In this document: positions 56,083 to 64,000 of the stretch, one piece after another
Layout: every line of letters begins with the position of its first letter
Position numbering within the stretch: position 1 is the first letter of the stretch
NCBI GenBank assembly: GCA_002205965.3
Contig: NADL03000673.1
Span: 1,674,001 to 1,738,000, forward strand
From: Kappaphycus alvarezii
Lineage: Eukaryota > Rhodophyta > Florideophyceae > Gigartinales > Solieriaceae
Length of the DNA: 64,000 bases
Direction: 5' to 3'
The notes under the pieces: model-generated
What the model saw: only the letters and a program-made list of their open reading frames with translations
Told to the model about the DNA's origin: nothing
The model's database searches: none
Made by a program: the position numbers and the translations under genes

Positions 56083-57381
56083 TCACTCATCGCCGAACCT
56101 GGACCATACATGATCTATGATCAATCCTCGGAGGGTGTTGTACTCAGTCGGATCGTTGAAAACTGAGTGCACGGCCGTCAAAGCGGCAATTGTGCCGGGT
56201 GCAACTTCTGCACTCGTACTGTTTGCAGCTTCCCACATTGGTGCTGCTGATTCTGATCCAATTTGCATCTCGCCACCATCCTCGCCATCGCTTTCCTCCT
56301 CTTCCAGGTCTTCCCTGGACATGTTATGAAGAATGACCACACAGGTCACAATCTCCGACATGAAACTCTTCTCGAAGAAGTTTCCTGGGCGGGCAATGAT
56401 GTGCCATTTGGCTTGAAGGACGCCGAATGCACGCTCGGCGTCCTTCCGTCTCGCCTCCTGCCATTTGGCAAAAAGCCGCTCCTTCCCAGTGACGGGTTGA
56501 GAAACCGTCTGCAGGAATACCATCCACCGCGGATAGATTCCGTCCGCTAGCCAATAAGGCTTGTTGCGCTCTACACCACCTACTGTATAGGTGAGTGGGG
56601 GAGGGTACACACCCTGAACAATCTTGTTCACCAGCGGCGATGCCTCCACAACGTTGATATCGTTGTGGCTACCTGGCATGCCAACAAAGAGATGCCATAT
56701 CCATAACGTGCTGTCCGCAATTGCCTCGATGGTTATTGTAGGCACTCCCTCTTTTCCCGTGAACTGCCCATGCAAAGCAGTGGGACAGTTCTTCCAAACC
56801 CATTTTGTGCAGTCGATGCTACCGAGGCATCCAGGAAAGCCCTCCCTGTTGGAGCGCCCCAACAAGCGCTGTATGTCCTGCTGGTTTGGAACCCGGAGAT
56901 ACTCCGCACCAAAACATTCAATCACCCCTCGCACAAATCGCACTAGCGCCAGCGCAGCTGTGGACTCACCAATCCTTATGTACTCATCCACTGCATCCGC
57001 TGCGTAGCCATAAGCCAAGATTCGAATGGCTGCCGTAGCTTTTTGTAACGCGCTGAGACCCAGACGCCCAGTACAGTCGGCCCTTTGAACAAAAAAAGGG
57101 TCGTGATCCTCCATAACGTCGACAATGCTCAGAAACCGAGCGCGGGACAGTCGGAACCTTCTCCTGAATTGCGCGTCGGTGTACAGTGGCGTCTCCCCGA
57201 AGTAGTCCCGTAACAGATTTTCGTGCCCCGCTCTATGATTGCGTTCGATGTTCGGCTGCCGGCCCGGGCGCGATCCGCCGCGCTGAGCAGGCTCGTCCTC
57301 ATCGCTATCTTCTACCATGTAGTTAAGCAAATCGAGTATCCCATCATCTGTCGCAATCTCCACAAAAAAATCTTGCTCCAT
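56083..57381 (-). CDS. PIF/Harbinger transposase (DDE nuclease), open frame intact
   Basis: 432 residues from ATG 57381, unbroken. The acidic N-terminus is followed by a helix-turn-helix (FRRRFRLSRARFLSIVDVME; LSALQKATAAIRILAYGYAA). The nuclease core has the first Asp near residue 189 in LGSIDCTKWVWKNCP, PTITIEAIADSTLWIWHLF, GSHNDINV, the second Asp near 278 in YWLADGIYPRWMVF, and the Glu near 315 in RRKDAERAFGVLQAKWHI. It resembles the plant_tran branch of Harbinger nucleases. Upstream noncoding sequence reaches the right terminal repeat at 57983. With its Myb-like partner it may be recently active. Confidence 0.9.
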   Translation of the reverse strand: MEQDFFVEIATDDGILDLLNYMVEDSDEDEPAQRGGSRPGRQPNIERNHRAGHENLLRDYFGETPLYTDAQFRRRFRLSRARFLSIVDVMEDHDPFFVQRADCTGRLGLSALQKATAAIRILAYGYAADAVDEYIRIGESTAALALVRFVRGVIECFGAEYLRVPNQQDIQRLLGRSNREGFPGCLGSIDCTKWVWKNCPTALHGQFTGKEGVPTITIEAIADSTLWIWHLFVGMPGSHNDINVVEASPLVNKIVQGVYPPPLTYTVGGVERNKPYWLADGIYPRWMVFLQTVSQPVTGKERLFAKWQEARRKDAERAFGVLQAKWHIIARPGNFFEKSFMSEIVTCVVILHNMSREDLEEEESDGEDGGEMQIGSESAAPMWEAANSTSAEVAPGTIAALTAVHSVFNDPTEYNTLRGLIIDHVWSRFGDE

Positions 57382-57985
57382 TCGTCAGTTGTTTTGCACT
57401 CGCACTACAAAAGCAAGTAAGATAAAGCGTGTGAAGGGTGAGGGTCTCTAAAGAATATTGAAGCGGCTGATGGGGTTCGTGTTTTGCAGGAGATCTAAAA
57501 GAGAGAGAGGGAGTAAAAGTGACGCGTGGGAAACCACCAAAGCTAGAAGCACAAAACGAAGGGAGGGCTTCAAGTACGTGGTAGTTGTAGTTGAAACAAA
57601 AGGTACGGTGGCGAGCGGGATGTGACGAGAGGATAAAGGGGAAGCTGGGGTGGCATTGATGGGTGCAGGGAGAAAGAAACACGAGAAGCAGCAAACAGAA
57701 CCGAGAAACAGGCACTTGCACCTATGTGAGTGATTTCGGGGGGTAGATGTGCACTGTTGGAGCACAGCAGGGATAACGGCTACCAATGGTACCTAGAGTA
57801 CGCAGGCATGTCGGTTGAGACATTTGTGCAAGATGTTGAGAACTGCCGGTGGGAGAGACACTTGTTCATTTTGCACAAATTGAAAATCGCACCTATTTTG
57901 TTTTCTACGGCCAATAGGAGCGCGTCACTTGGAACCTTGTTGCACGCAAAATAGGTATTTGCGTGCAACCGGTGGGAACGCTCTA

Positions 57986-58109
57986 AAGACTGCCCAGCAG
58001 ACATGCTGCGTTGGAAAAGACTGCCCAGCAGACATGCTGCGTTGGAAAAGACTGCCCAGCAGACAAGCTGCGTTGGTAAAGACTGCCCAGCAGACAAGCT
58101 GCGTTGGAC
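57986..58109. repeat. 31-bp tandem repeat, four copies
   Basis: GACTGCCCAGCAGACATGCT plus GCGTTGGAAAA, starting at 57988 and repeating every 31 bp (CTGCCC at 57990, 58021, 58052 and 58083). Copies 3 and 4 have ACAAGCT for ACATGCT. It begins directly at the right TAA of the Harbinger element. Confidence 0.95.
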
Positions 58110-58444
58110 ATTACGGATGCGGCAGCGTGCCTCTGAGTAAGTGCTGTTCGGTCCTTACCATATGCCTCGGTCGCCCTAACGGCCACGTTCCGCGCGACGT
58201 CGGTTAGCATCCTATAAGCGTCTAGGTGCCAACCTCCGAGAGCAGATGCAAGGATAGGCACGAGCTTACTTCTCACGAAGGTTGCAATAAAAGATTCATA
58301 TCTTCTATGCTTCGCAGAGACGACCGCATTGACGGAGGTGAGCGGATAAAACGTTTGGACCCTCCTGTGGGAGGGCGCCAGCGGGTTGACAAACGTCATG
58401 TCAAAGAAATCCGTACCTCCACTGCTTCCCATCGCCTCATCCAC
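58110..58444 (-). mobile_element. LINE family B, 3' fragment (copy B3)
   Basis: The minus frame reads GGTDFFDMTFVNPLAPSHRR, SAKHRRYESFIATFVRSKLV, ALGGWHLDAYRMLTDVARN and AYGKDRTALTQRHAA, aligned throughout with copy B2. It ends at the 31-bp repeat. Confidence 0.7.
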
Positions 58445-59400
58445 AAGTAGTGTAGTGCAAGAAAGATGCTACGTGCCTCCGAACAAAATCCGTGCGAAAT
58501 CGTAGGAAATAGTAAAGGTGTGCGCAGGGTTCTCTTTCTTTGCGTCAAGCGTTTAAAATTTCAGGCATGTTATTCCGGCAAAGTGGGAAACGATCGATGT
58601 CGCTTTGACTCGACCTGTCGACAGCAAATGTGCTCTTGTTCAGGCCTTTCCGCAAAACCGGCTGCAAAAACAGCCAAGTCCGAAGCACAGACGAAAGGCG
58701 GCTTTACTTGCGGATCCGCTTTACGACAGTGCCCGCGTGCACAAAGCAACGATGAGGTTAACTAAAACGTTCAGGTTTCCTTCTTACTTTTAGAGCATAC
58801 CTCACCCCGTCTCTTCTTTCTCTCCCTTAGCACTCCTCGCAAAGTAACCAGAATAAAATCAACAGCTGCTGACGACCTGGGGCTCAATTTGGCTGCTCAT
58901 TCGCCGTCTAGGGCCTCCCAAAACAGCAAATGAGCACCCACGCGAGCAGCTGCAAATGTGGTGCAAATATCGTTACGGCGAGATCCGCACATTCCCGTAG
59001 GTCATAGGTTGACCATCCCGTTGACAAGTTAACAGGAGATAGGCTGAACTTGGATGTAGAAGGGGAGCTGACGCAGTAAGCTTAATGTCCCATGTCCTAG
59101 GGTACTTCTCAAATAGAATCTATTGGTCCTCACTTTGCAGTCGACGCGCTCTAATCGGTACCTTGGATGCCCGTAGTTACTTGTCGCCCTGGCCGTAGGG
59201 TAGCAGGCTTGCGGGTACATGCTTTCTCTCATTTCATCTAGGAACTTAGACCGACGAACCTGAAGCTGTACGAAGTAATGCAAAACATTTGCATCAGCCA
59301 ATCCCCGCTCAACGGTTTTCAGGGAGATTGGTGCAACTTAGTCGGGATTCTCTTTAATCTCAGGCCTAATTAGCGGTAACTTTTCCGACAACCAAATGCA
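58445..59400. other. no confident gene; 3' flank of the synthetase
   Basis: A 99-codon plus frame (58466-58765) and a 90-codon minus frame (59029-59301) have no recognised domain. The stretch includes the downstream region of the aspartyl-tRNA synthetase. No polyadenylation signal was singled out. Confidence 0.4.
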
Positions 59401-61100
59401 CTACGGAGTAAGACGAAATGGATCACGCGGGAACAGTGAGCACTCACGAATATTCTCAATACCGAGGTACAGCATTACAACTCTTTCAAGGCCGATCCCC
59501 GCGCCTCCATGCGGTGGCGCACCAAACCGAAAGGCATCCACATAATCCTTGATTGAAGCAATCCCTGCGTCGCCTAGCATCGCTGTTGCCCGCACTGTTA
59601 GCAGCTCAACATCATGAATTCGCTGCGCACCAGACACGATTTCCTCTCCGCGCATGAAAAGGTCGTATGAGTTCGAATATCTTGGGTCCACGGGATCCAC
59701 CATTGTGTAAAATGGCCGAATCGCGGACGGAAAGTGCGTGAGCATGAAGAAGTCTGTGTCGTATTTTCCTTAACTAGTCGACCTAGCAGCTTCTCCTTCT
59801 CCGTATTCAGATCCTCAAAGTCCCCAATCTCCACACCATGTTCCCTCAACATCGCAATGGCATCTGGCCATTTCAGTCGTAAGTTTGGTTTCCCCGACCA
59901 GTACTGAAACACCGGCACATTCCATTTGGAGCGCACTACTCCCAACTCTTTTCCGAACCGCTGCTCCAAGCCATCAAAGATCGCTACGAACAGCCCATCG
60001 AGCACATCCAAAATCTCGTTGTAGTGCTCAAAGATCTCCATTTCCAAGTCCAATCCTGTGAACTCACACAAATGGCGGTGCGTGTCGCTCTTCTCTGCCC
60101 TGAAAACCGGTCCAATCTCAAACACGCGTTGAAAGTCGCTGCAAATTGCCATCTGCTTGTACAGTTGCGGGCTCTGAGCCAGACAAGCTTGCCGGTCAAA
60201 GTAACTTAACGCAAAGACATCTGAGCCACCTTCCGAGGCGCCTGCAATCAACTTGGGCGAGTGAATCTCCATGAACCCTTGTGACAGGAGAAACTCCCTG
60301 AAGAGTTGACACACGCCGCTCTGCACACGCATGAGACTCCCATGCGGCGGGGCACGAAGGTCCACAAAGCGCGCGTCCAAGCGGGTATCTCGCGTCACCC
60401 GTGGTCTGGTTTGTATCTTTTCTGCATCCGGCTCTTCTTTCTTGGTTTCTTCCTCCCCCACAGGACGCGCTGCATCGTCCAATGTCAGGGGGAGGTTATC
60501 ATCAGCTCGGGACACAATGTAAATCCGGGTGACAGCCAACTCAACTGTTCCTACTGAACACTTATCGACACGGCCTCCTTCAGGTGTGTTAATCACAGCA
60601 TTAACATCAGCAATACTTTCCGTTGAGACATTCTTCCTGCCCCATTTCAACAACTCTTTCCCCTCCAACACAGCTTGTACCGTATCCAACCCCTTCCTTA
60701 ACGTTAGAAATGCGACCTGCGCCGTAAATACAGCCTTATGAACACGAGCCCTAACCCATACCTCTTTCCCCACCGACAGCTCTCCCAAATCTGCAATGGG
60801 AACGAAAACGCGACCGCTACCCTCCGGAGGGCATTTGCTTTGAATGACACGGTAGGTGCCAAAAGTGGATTGCGGGATATCACTGACAGAGAGAAACTCA
60901 ACGCCCGAGATCAAGGCGTCTGCGTTGGCCACGGCATCTGCGGCAGCCTTTGCAGCGGCAGCCTTGCGCTCCGCTTTGAGACGCTTGGCGGCGTCCTTGG
61001 CGGCCTTTTTCTTTTCCTTTAGGAGACGCTTTTCCTCCTCGGTCATGTCGGCTCGACTTTTAGGGGCGGCAGTCGTTGGATCGGGGGATATGGGATCCAT
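59401..61100 (-). CDS. aspartyl-tRNA synthetase, cytosolic type
   Basis: Charges tRNA-Asp with aspartate. ATG at 61100, stop at 59401; about 566 residues if one base is restored, close to yeast and human enzymes. It has a Lys/Ala-rich N-terminal helix (residues 20-60, RNA-binding in eukaryotic forms), an OB-fold anticodon-binding domain (about 100-230, [20 protein letters not shown]), and a class II core. The core has motif 1 ([20 protein letters not shown]), motif 2 ([20 protein letters not shown]) and motif 3 ([20 protein letters not shown], ending [12 protein letters not shown]). The frame breaks once near 59770 in AAAA; a fifth A gives [13 protein letters not shown], the family sequence. 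An assembly slip is likely, since both halves are otherwise perfect. No introns. Divergent from the phosphatase gene. Confidence 0.95.
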
Positions 61101-62345
61101 GATGAGATGGAGTTGGGCTGATTAGGGAGATCAAGTTTAGACCTTCACGTTCTGGATTGGCGTGCGGGTCCGCTCATAGAAAGCGGGGTTTGAATGACTT
61201 GAGGCGATCGCCGTCAGTTGTTTGGAAGTAAAATTGCAATCCCGTGCGGCGTGTCATTAACAGCTCAGCAGAGGCCAGTTTTGAAATGTTTGTGCAAAGC
61301 CTCGGTTTTTCCGACGTTTTCGATGCTTTTTTGACAGCACAGATTTTGCGCTGCGAATGGTATAATACTGTACAGTACCTGGGCAGGTCGAATTTTCGCA
61401 AATTGAGCAACATGTCCACGTGTTAAACGTGCAGGTTTCCGAGGATTTTCGTCACAACTGTGCTGTGAAATATTGCATAGTACACTCCTGACTGATGCCA
61501 TAAGCCACCCCCCAAATGTTCAAGTTCTCTGTTTTCCTTTAATTTAATAAAAAACTAACGGTTCCAATCGACCCAGACGTCCTTAAAACATAAACGGGCA
61601 TTCATTAAATTCGATTCAAGATGATATGGGTGAACTTACACTACAGTACTAGCTTTTTAAGTGATTTGCAAATAAAAAGGAATGGCTCCTTGAGCTATTC
61701 CGTGCTCTCTTTTTGGCAAAGAATGGCTCGCGTTATCTGAGAGCTATTCTGTACTCCCGTTACACTGATGCCATAAAGTTACACACTCACTGAACAGGAT
61801 TCTTACGCAAATCACTCCAAATTGTGCAGCATGCCGTAAACTGCAAAAATTTTTAAAGGTTCCAGCCGACTGTACGACAAGCATGTCTCTATTGCAGTGG
61901 GAGAGACTAAAATTTACCAAAAAGCTGATGCTGGGGCAAAATCCTTTGCGTCGAGTCGATTCCAGTCCAACTGATCACATTGATTACCCAAGCGCCAAAA
62001 TGGCTCTGCACCACTCTTGTGCGACATTCATTGAAATGATCAGTGTAGTTAGTCATAAATAAAACTGAGCCACTCACAAGCAAATACACCACCCAAGTGC
62101 TCACCCTCGCCCTCGCGCGAGCGCTGTTTCATTGGAAAGTTAAGTCTAGTTCATGAGCAACGCTTTTCTCGCCCTGATTGGCATACAATGCAATCTAGAA
62201 ACAGCTTCCTATCCGTCAAGGAATCCGCTGTTCGGAGCAGTGCTCATGAGCTCTTGTGTACATCAACATCATCACACCTTTAGTACCCTTTGCCGCTGCC
62301 CCCTCTCCCCGAACTTTTCCACCCCTTCCGCATCCCTACACCACT
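61101..62345. promoter_or_regulatory. shared upstream region of two divergent genes
   Basis: 1.2 kb between the start codons of the synthetase (minus) and the phosphatase (plus), so it should hold both promoters. Core promoter elements are not obvious. It contains an ACTGTACAGTACC word at 61367, the repeated word ACTGATGCCATAAAGTTAC (61764; partial at 61491) and AT-rich stretches. No gene seen inside. Confidence 0.45.
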
Positions 62346-63821
62346 ATGACCGCGAGTTCTTCACGTTACATACGCTTCATGCCCCTTGTCCTCACTTTTG
62401 CAACTATCTTTTGGTCCTCTACAGCTGAGCTACTTCAACTCCAAATCATCCATCGCCATGGCGCACGCCCACATCTTATTAAGCATCCTACGGATCCCGG
62501 TCTGGAGGAACGTGTTCGTGGTCCCTCCCTCTTCCCCGGCGGTTTCATCCAACTCTCTACACTCGGCAAGTATATCTCCGAGACCTATGTCCAGACCGAA
62601 TTCGGCGAAATTTTGCGCCGCGATATCTCTTCCGTGTCATCCAACTTCCAACGCACACTTCTCTCCTCCCGAGCCTTTCTGAATAACCTTACTGAAAGCG
62701 GCAGAGTTGTAACCACATCCATCTTTGCAGATGATGAAAACGATTGGAGAATACGCGGCTATGCTTTGTGCCCACGTCTTACCCAGCGCTTCGAGGACTT
62801 CACCCAGACCAATGAGTACAGGGAGATGCGAGATAGTAAGAATGGAACAGATGAAACCAACCGAGAGTTTGTGGAACGGCTCGCAGAACCGCTGGAAAGT
62901 GTCGGCGAAATTGACACCGACGACAAGACATTTGAGCATATCTTTAACGTTTATGATCGCTATCTAATCCGCCGTGAGGATAACTACAATGAGAGAAACA
63001 CCCCTCCAGGACAACCGGACCAGGATATTGAGGATCTAGAAGATGACGACTTTCAACGGTTGCGTGCCCTGGCCGACTGGTATGAAAGCGCAAAGTTTAG
63101 CTTTGCAGTTCACAACCTCCATGTAGCGGGCGGGTTGGTTGCGAGGATTATTGAGCAAATGAGAGACGCGACGGCGGGGGACAGGGCGAGACAGGTTTTG
63201 GAATTCTCGGCTCACTATCCGACTTTGCTAACGTTGCTGGGTAGTATGAGGGCTGGTTCGGGAGCTGAAAGGGAAAATCCAGCGGATAGGATTCCAGGGT
63301 TTGGTGCAGCACTGTTGATAGAGGTAAGACGGGACGGGGAAAACGATGAACCGTACGTGACGTTGAAGTGGTACCCCGGTGATGGTGAGTGGAGGCAGGG
63401 GACATCGGAGGATTTCGAGGGTAGGATAGAAGAGTTCTCGTTACAGAGGGAGCCGTGCAATCAAGTGGGGGGTAACAAATGTCGAGTGGATGATTTCATT
63501 CGCTTAATGGAAGAAGCAGTGATAGATAGTGAAGAGTTTTGTGACATTTGTGAGAGCAACGCGGAATTTTGTATTGCGAGGCAAGCTGGGTGCTCGGCTG
63601 GGACAAAGGTGGTATCAGGGGTGGTAGGATTGCTAGTTGGGGTTCTTGTGGGACTAGGCATGGCATATATCTATGCTTCTCAAGTGGGAAGACGGAAACG
63701 AAGAATGTTTGAAAGCACTTCAGATGAACAAGGGGACCCATGGGGAGCGGATGCGGGAGCACTTGAGGATGGAACGGGAGATATTCCAGCTCCTGGAACC
63801 TTTCGAGAAGTAACGCCCTGA
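62346..63821 (+). CDS. histidine acid phosphatase, secreted, membrane-anchored
   Basis: 491 residues from ATG 62346, chosen because a signal peptide follows directly (RYIRFMPLVLTFATIFWSS). The catalytic HRHGARPH (residues 36-43) holds the nucleophile His and two phosphate-binding Arg of the branch-2 histidine phosphatases. The second catalytic block is FSAHYPTLLTLLGSM (His at about 290). The usual proton donor is Asp or Glu after this His (HD/HE); here it is Tyr. Cys-rich text follows (EEFCDICESNAEFC), then one membrane span (VVSGVVGLLVGVLVGLGMAY, about 420-440) and a basic, then acidic, cytosolic tail, as in lysosomal acid phosphatases. The frame is intact with no introns. Substrate unknown, and activity may be altered. 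Confidence 0.9.
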   Translation: MTASSSRYIRFMPLVLTFATIFWSSTAELLQLQIIHRHGARPHLIKHPTDPGLEERVRGPSLFPGGFIQLSTLGKYISETYVQTEFGEILRRDISSVSSNFQRTLLSSRAFLNNLTESGRVVTTSIFADDENDWRIRGYALCPRLTQRFEDFTQTNEYREMRDSKNGTDETNREFVERLAEPLESVGEIDTDDKTFEHIFNVYDRYLIRREDNYNERNTPPGQPDQDIEDLEDDDFQRLRALADWYESAKFSFAVHNLHVAGGLVARIIEQMRDATAGDRARQVLEFSAHYPTLLTLLGSMRAGSGAERENPADRIPGFGAALLIEVRRDGENDEPYVTLKWYPGDGEWRQGTSEDFEGRIEEFSLQREPCNQVGGNKCRVDDFIRLMEEAVIDSEEFCDICESNAEFCIARQAGCSAGTKVVSGVVGLLVGVLVGLGMAYIYASQVGRRKRRMFESTSDEQGDPWGADAGALEDGTGDIPAPGTFREVTP

Positions 63822-64000
63822 TAAGCACGGCTGGATTTACGGCGTGACTTTTTGATCCAAGATGGTTTCGCTGGAAATTGCTGTCAGCTGCCGAGGTCAA
63901 CATCAATAGAAGCGCGATATTTATGAAGAGTTACTCACCATGACATCGAAATGAGGAAGACATGCAGATCAAACATTTTGCGTTTCCTGTTGCTGAGAAA
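63822..64000. other. 3' flank of the phosphatase gene
   Basis: Short noncoding flank to the window edge; no feature recognised. Confidence 0.4.

Larger units (their letters stand above)
54368..57983. mobile_element. PIF/Harbinger transposon with TIRs, nearly complete
   Basis: Terminal inverted repeats of about 36 bp: GAGCGGTCCCACCGGTTG at 54368 and, from 57983 on the other strand, GAGCGTTCCCACCGGTTG, both followed by CAAATACCTATTTT. The 3-bp target duplication TAA (54365-54367 and 57984-57986) is the family's usual TWA. Both ends carry hairpins: ACCTATTTTTTGAAAAATAG at the left, and 12-base arms of GTTGCACGCAAA around ATAGGTA at 57939-57969. It carries two convergent genes, a Myb-like protein and the DDE nuclease. 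This is the best-preserved DNA transposon in the window. Confidence 0.93.

Noticed and set aside
62256-62345. Upstream extension of the phosphatase
   Set aside because: The frame is open but has no ATG before 62346, and the signal peptide begins right after that ATG.

Overview
The window is nuclear DNA from a eukaryote with intron-poor genes and a genome dense in transposable elements. Only three regions look like host genes: an ionotropic glutamate receptor-like protein (about 16.3-17.8 kb), a cytosolic aspartyl-tRNA synthetase (59.4-61.1 kb) and a membrane-anchored histidine acid phosphatase (62.3-63.8 kb). None shows an intron. Intronless genes among dense LINE, Gypsy, Copia, Harbinger, hAT, pogo and PiggyBac-like elements would suit a florideophyte red alga such as a Chondrus-like species. 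That is inference; no sequence here proves the taxon.

Layout: 0-2.7 kb holds a decayed hAT element running off the left edge. From 4.6 to 15 kb lie four copies of one LINE family (family A, restriction-like-endonuclease type), one nearly full length, with a pogo/Tigger element (8.0-10.7 kb) between two of them. After the glutamate receptor-like gene comes a decayed PiggyBac-like transposase carrying a YqaJ-type nuclease domain (19.7-22.7 kb). A decayed Copia element (23.7-28.9 kb) has a tandem array of small hairpins in its 3' noncoding part. A PIF/Harbinger relic follows (29.3-30.9 kb), then poorly readable AT-rich sequence and LINE debris (31-36 kb).

From 36 to 40 kb a second long family A LINE copy is split by a 2-kb insertion holding an unrecognised ORF and coiled-coil fragments. 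Then come a truncated pogo with a recent 157-bp duplication (40.5-41.4 kb), a Harbinger relic with a Myb-like partner gene (41.5-43.7 kb), a hAT relic (44.7-46.9 kb), a Gypsy element inserted into a family A LINE (48.2-54.1 kb, target duplication CACAG), and a nearly complete Harbinger with terminal inverted repeats and TAA target duplications (54.4-58.0 kb). The right end carries the divergent synthetase and phosphatase genes.

The most interesting item is the PiggyBac-like transposase. A PD-(D/E)XK (YqaJ) nuclease sits between what should be its second and third catalytic aspartates. A second pattern affects how the whole window is read: five otherwise convincing coding regions are each broken by loss of one base in a mononucleotide run, which points to assembly error rather than gene death.
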